A stretch of 7,341 nucleotides of DNA from Gammaproteobacteria bacterium UBA2955. GTDB lineage: Bacteria > Pseudomonadota > Gammaproteobacteria > Pseudomonadales > Azotimanducaceae. Location of the stretch: the NCBI GenBank assembly GCA_002348825.1, contig DEBN01000056.1, forward strand, positions 668 to 8,008, in the 5' to 3' direction. Below are positions 5,954-7,341 of this stretch, in pieces. The notes beneath the pieces were generated by a model. That model saw only the letters and a program-made list of their open reading frames with translations. It was not told where the DNA came from and did not search any database. The first letter of the stretch is position 1, and each line of letters begins with the position of its first letter. Position numbers and translations under genes: made by a program.

Positions 5954-5980
5954 TCAAGCTTTTGGGTCCCTCGCCGACTC
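5954..5980 (+). promoter_or_regulatory. sigma-28 (FliA) promoter of flgP
   Basis: TCAA (5954-5957), 15 bases, then GCCGACTC (5973-5980) matches the sigma-28 pattern TCAA/TAAA-N15-GCCGATAA in spacing and in the strongly conserved GCCGA. The last three bases (CTC for TAA) deviate. The predicted start is near 5987, about 42 bases before the flgP ATG. The cognate sigma factor is encoded at 1083-1784. Confidence 0.65.
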
Positions 5981-6028
5981 TAAATTTGTACCGATCACAA
6001 CCGCAATGCGTTAAGGACACGAAACACA

Positions 6029-6625
6029 ATGCAAAATACGAGCTCATCATTAGCGCGGTTCCCAGCCCTTTGTTTATTCATGTTGGGTTGTTGTTTAAGC
6101 GGTTGTGCGACCCAAGGAATGGTTGAACCCTTGCGGCCGCAACCGCCCTCGTCGGTGCCGCCTCTTATGCTGGAGCAGGTCGACGGCATTACCGCTACCG
6201 GCTATGCGGTAATCGATGTGCAGAAGGGTCAAACCCATGCCCAGCGTCGTTTAATGGCGATAAGAGCGTCCAAATTAGATGCTTATCGCAACCTTACCGA
6301 ACAGGTTTATGGGCTTTATGTAGAGTCGGCAAGCCAAATGGGCGACCTGGCGCTGAGGAACGAAAGCGTACGCGCTCGTGTGCAAGGGTTGGTTTACGGC
6401 TCGCGCTTGGTCAGCATCACACCATTAGGTGGTGAAACCTATGAAACCAAGCTGGCGCTTGAACAAACGGTAATCGACGAGCTGGTCAGCACCTATCGCA
6501 ATCCGGTGAAACGCGAGAGGCGAACGGACACAGTCACTAAAGCGGTGGCTAAAGACGCATCGCAAAAAGCGGGGCAGCGTGAATTCGTGTTCAACAAGAA
6601 CTGGTTTAAGAAAGACGCAAGCTAG
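6029..6625 (+). CDS. flgP: LPP20-family outer-membrane lipoprotein, FlgP-like flagellar assembly protein
   Basis: This 198-residue lipoprotein carries the LPP20/FlgP domain. In Vibrio, FlgP is an outer-membrane lipoprotein that builds basal-body disc or ring structures around the flagellum and is needed for motility. The signal peptide ends in the lipobox L23-S24-G25-C26; Ala at +2 favours outer-membrane sorting. A proline-rich linker (34-46) follows. The domain begins at ATGYAVIDVQKGQ (56-68) and contains RRLMAIRASKLDAYRNLTEQ (73-92) and VYGLYVESASQMGDLALRNE (93-112), close to FlgP's RLMA--A-KLDAYR-L-EQV-G. The C terminus (160-198) is basic and polar. AAGGA at 6013-6017 is spaced 11 bases from the ATG, somewhat long. 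A sigma-28 promoter lies upstream, and a FlgT-like gene follows after 36 bases. It is divergent from flhA. LPP20 proteins also occur outside flagella, but promoter and context favour FlgP. Confidence 0.85.
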   Translation: MQNTSSSLARFPALCLFMLGCCLSGCATQGMVEPLRPQPPSSVPPLMLEQVDGITATGYAVIDVQKGQTHAQRRLMAIRASKLDAYRNLTEQVYGLYVESASQMGDLALRNESVRARVQGLVYGSRLVSITPLGGETYETKLALEQTVIDELVSTYRNPVKRERRTDTVTKAVAKDASQKAGQREFVFNKNWFKKDAS

Positions 6626-6661
6626 CGCCAGAGATTCACGCGAAAGGTGGGTTGGAGACCG

Positions 6662-7341
6662 ATGGTAATGAACAGCAAAGCACTCTTTTTCGCCTTTGTG
6701 ATGGCAATTGGATCTGGCAGCCTTAACGCGGACGAGTTTTTCCCTGGGGACGAGCCCATCGATGCAGCGCTGAGGCTGGAGTCGATAAAAGCGTCTCTAT
6801 TGGACTATGCGCTAGACCACTCGGTTTATGTGAGCACACAGGCGTGGTTAGACGGCAATGGCGCGGTAGAGGAAAACGTGTTGTTGCTCAGCGGCCTGAA
6901 TTTAGAGCGGGTGCGGGTCAACGAGTATCGCAATGCCTTCGGCGTCGCCGAAGCAGCGATTATTGAAGCGCCCAGCACAGCGGTAGAGAGTTGGTATGGG
7001 TGTCCAGTAACTTCGCCGGTCAGGCGCCGTTTAGCGGTGATTGGTCATCTAGGGCAGACGTCGTCTGTGGCCACACGCAACATAGCTGAGGCGGCCCAAC
7101 GCCATGTCATACAACATCTGATGGCGTCACAAAGCTTGCGCGCCGCCGCCGCCCCGTTTGTTGACGCGCCCACCGCCGGTTCGGTTTACGCGCGGTATAT
7201 GCAGCAACCAAAAGCGCAGAAAGCTGATTTAGCGCTACACGTCGATGTTGCGGTGCGGCAGCGTGCGTCACGCTCATTATTGGCCCCGAGCCTACGCAAC
7301 GCGGGCAATGAACTTACCGTAGAATTTGCGATGACGGAACT
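6662..7341 (+). CDS. flgT: probable flagellar assembly protein FlgT, 5' part (runs off the window)
   Basis: The frame is open to the window edge, giving about 226 residues. An N-terminal Sec signal peptide (SKALFFAFVMAIGSGSLNA, cleavage likely after A23, before DEFFPGD) sends it to the periplasm. Residues 34-62 (D-A-A-L-R-L-E-S-I-K-A-S-L-L-D-Y-A, then SVYVSTQ) resemble FlgT's N domain, where a row of alanine-rich helices precedes a YVSS-like strand. After a single cysteine (C114), RRRLAVIGHLGQTSSVATRN (121-140) resembles the start of FlgT's middle domain. Vibrio FlgT forms the H ring of the basal body in the periplasm. The start could be the ATG at 6662 or 6668; GGAG (6654-6657) is four or ten bases away respectively. 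Four GCC codons in a row encode A161-A164. Similarity is modest, so the name rests partly on the flgP neighbour and presumed co-transcription. Confidence 0.55.
   Translation, partial: MVMNSKALFFAFVMAIGSGSLNADEFFPGDEPIDAALRLESIKASLLDYALDHSVYVSTQAWLDGNGAVEENVLLLSGLNLERVRVNEYRNAFGVAEAAIIEAPSTAVESWYGCPVTSPVRRRLAVIGHLGQTSSVATRNIAEAAQRHVIQHLMASQSLRAAAAPFVDAPTAGSVYARYMQQPKAQKADLALHVDVAVRQRASRSLLAPSLRNAGNELTVEFAMTE

Noticed and set aside
1..7341. A defence, mobile or otherwise wholly novel system
   Set aside because: No transposase, integrase, toxin, nuclease, repeat array or terminal inverted repeats were seen; the window is mainly a flagellar locus with a few small unlinked genes.

Overview
The window reads as chromosomal DNA of a polar-flagellated, probably marine gammaproteobacterium. 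The minus-strand order flhA-flhF-flhG(fleN)-fliA is typical of Pseudomonas, Vibrio and their relatives. The FlgP/FlgT-type genes opposite it are known from the Vibrio polar flagellum. Base composition in the flagellar part is mixed, and the first ~600 bases look clearly more AT-rich. I cannot name a genus from this sequence.

Layout. Positions 1-900 carry small plus-strand genes unrelated to the flagellum: a 32-residue single-span membrane peptide (18-116), an NTF2-like protein of the putative lumazine-binding group (203-571), and a 51-residue lipoprotein missed by length-limited ORF calling (742-897). Positions 898-1082 are a gap between convergent genes with no confident feature. Positions 1083-5839 are a tightly packed minus-strand operon transcribed flhA (export gate), flhF (polar placement GTPase), flhG/fleN (number control ATPase), fliA (sigma-28), with gaps of only 22, 47 and 35 bases. 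Positions 5840-6028 are a divergent control region. Positions 6029 to the end carry an LPP20/FlgP-type lipoprotein gene and the 5' part of a probable flgT, both on the plus strand.

How it works together. The divergent region holds two readable promoters. A sigma-54 type GG-N10-GC element faces flhA, with a FleQ-like box downstream of its predicted start, as described for flhA in P. aeruginosa. A sigma-28 element (TCAA-N15-GCCGACTC) faces flgP. The last gene of the flhA operon, fliA, encodes the sigma factor expected to read the flgP promoter, so the window holds two successive steps of the flagellar cascade. FlgP and FlgT are outer-membrane/periplasmic basal-body proteins.

The most unusual point is FlhF. 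It keeps its P-loop but has lost recognisable DTYR, DTAGR and TKxD motifs, and its partner FlhG lacks the N-terminal DQAxxLR activator helix. FliA also has a divergent region 2.4, and the usual chemotaxis genes do not follow fliA. I found no mobile element, CRISPR array, RNA gene or defence system.
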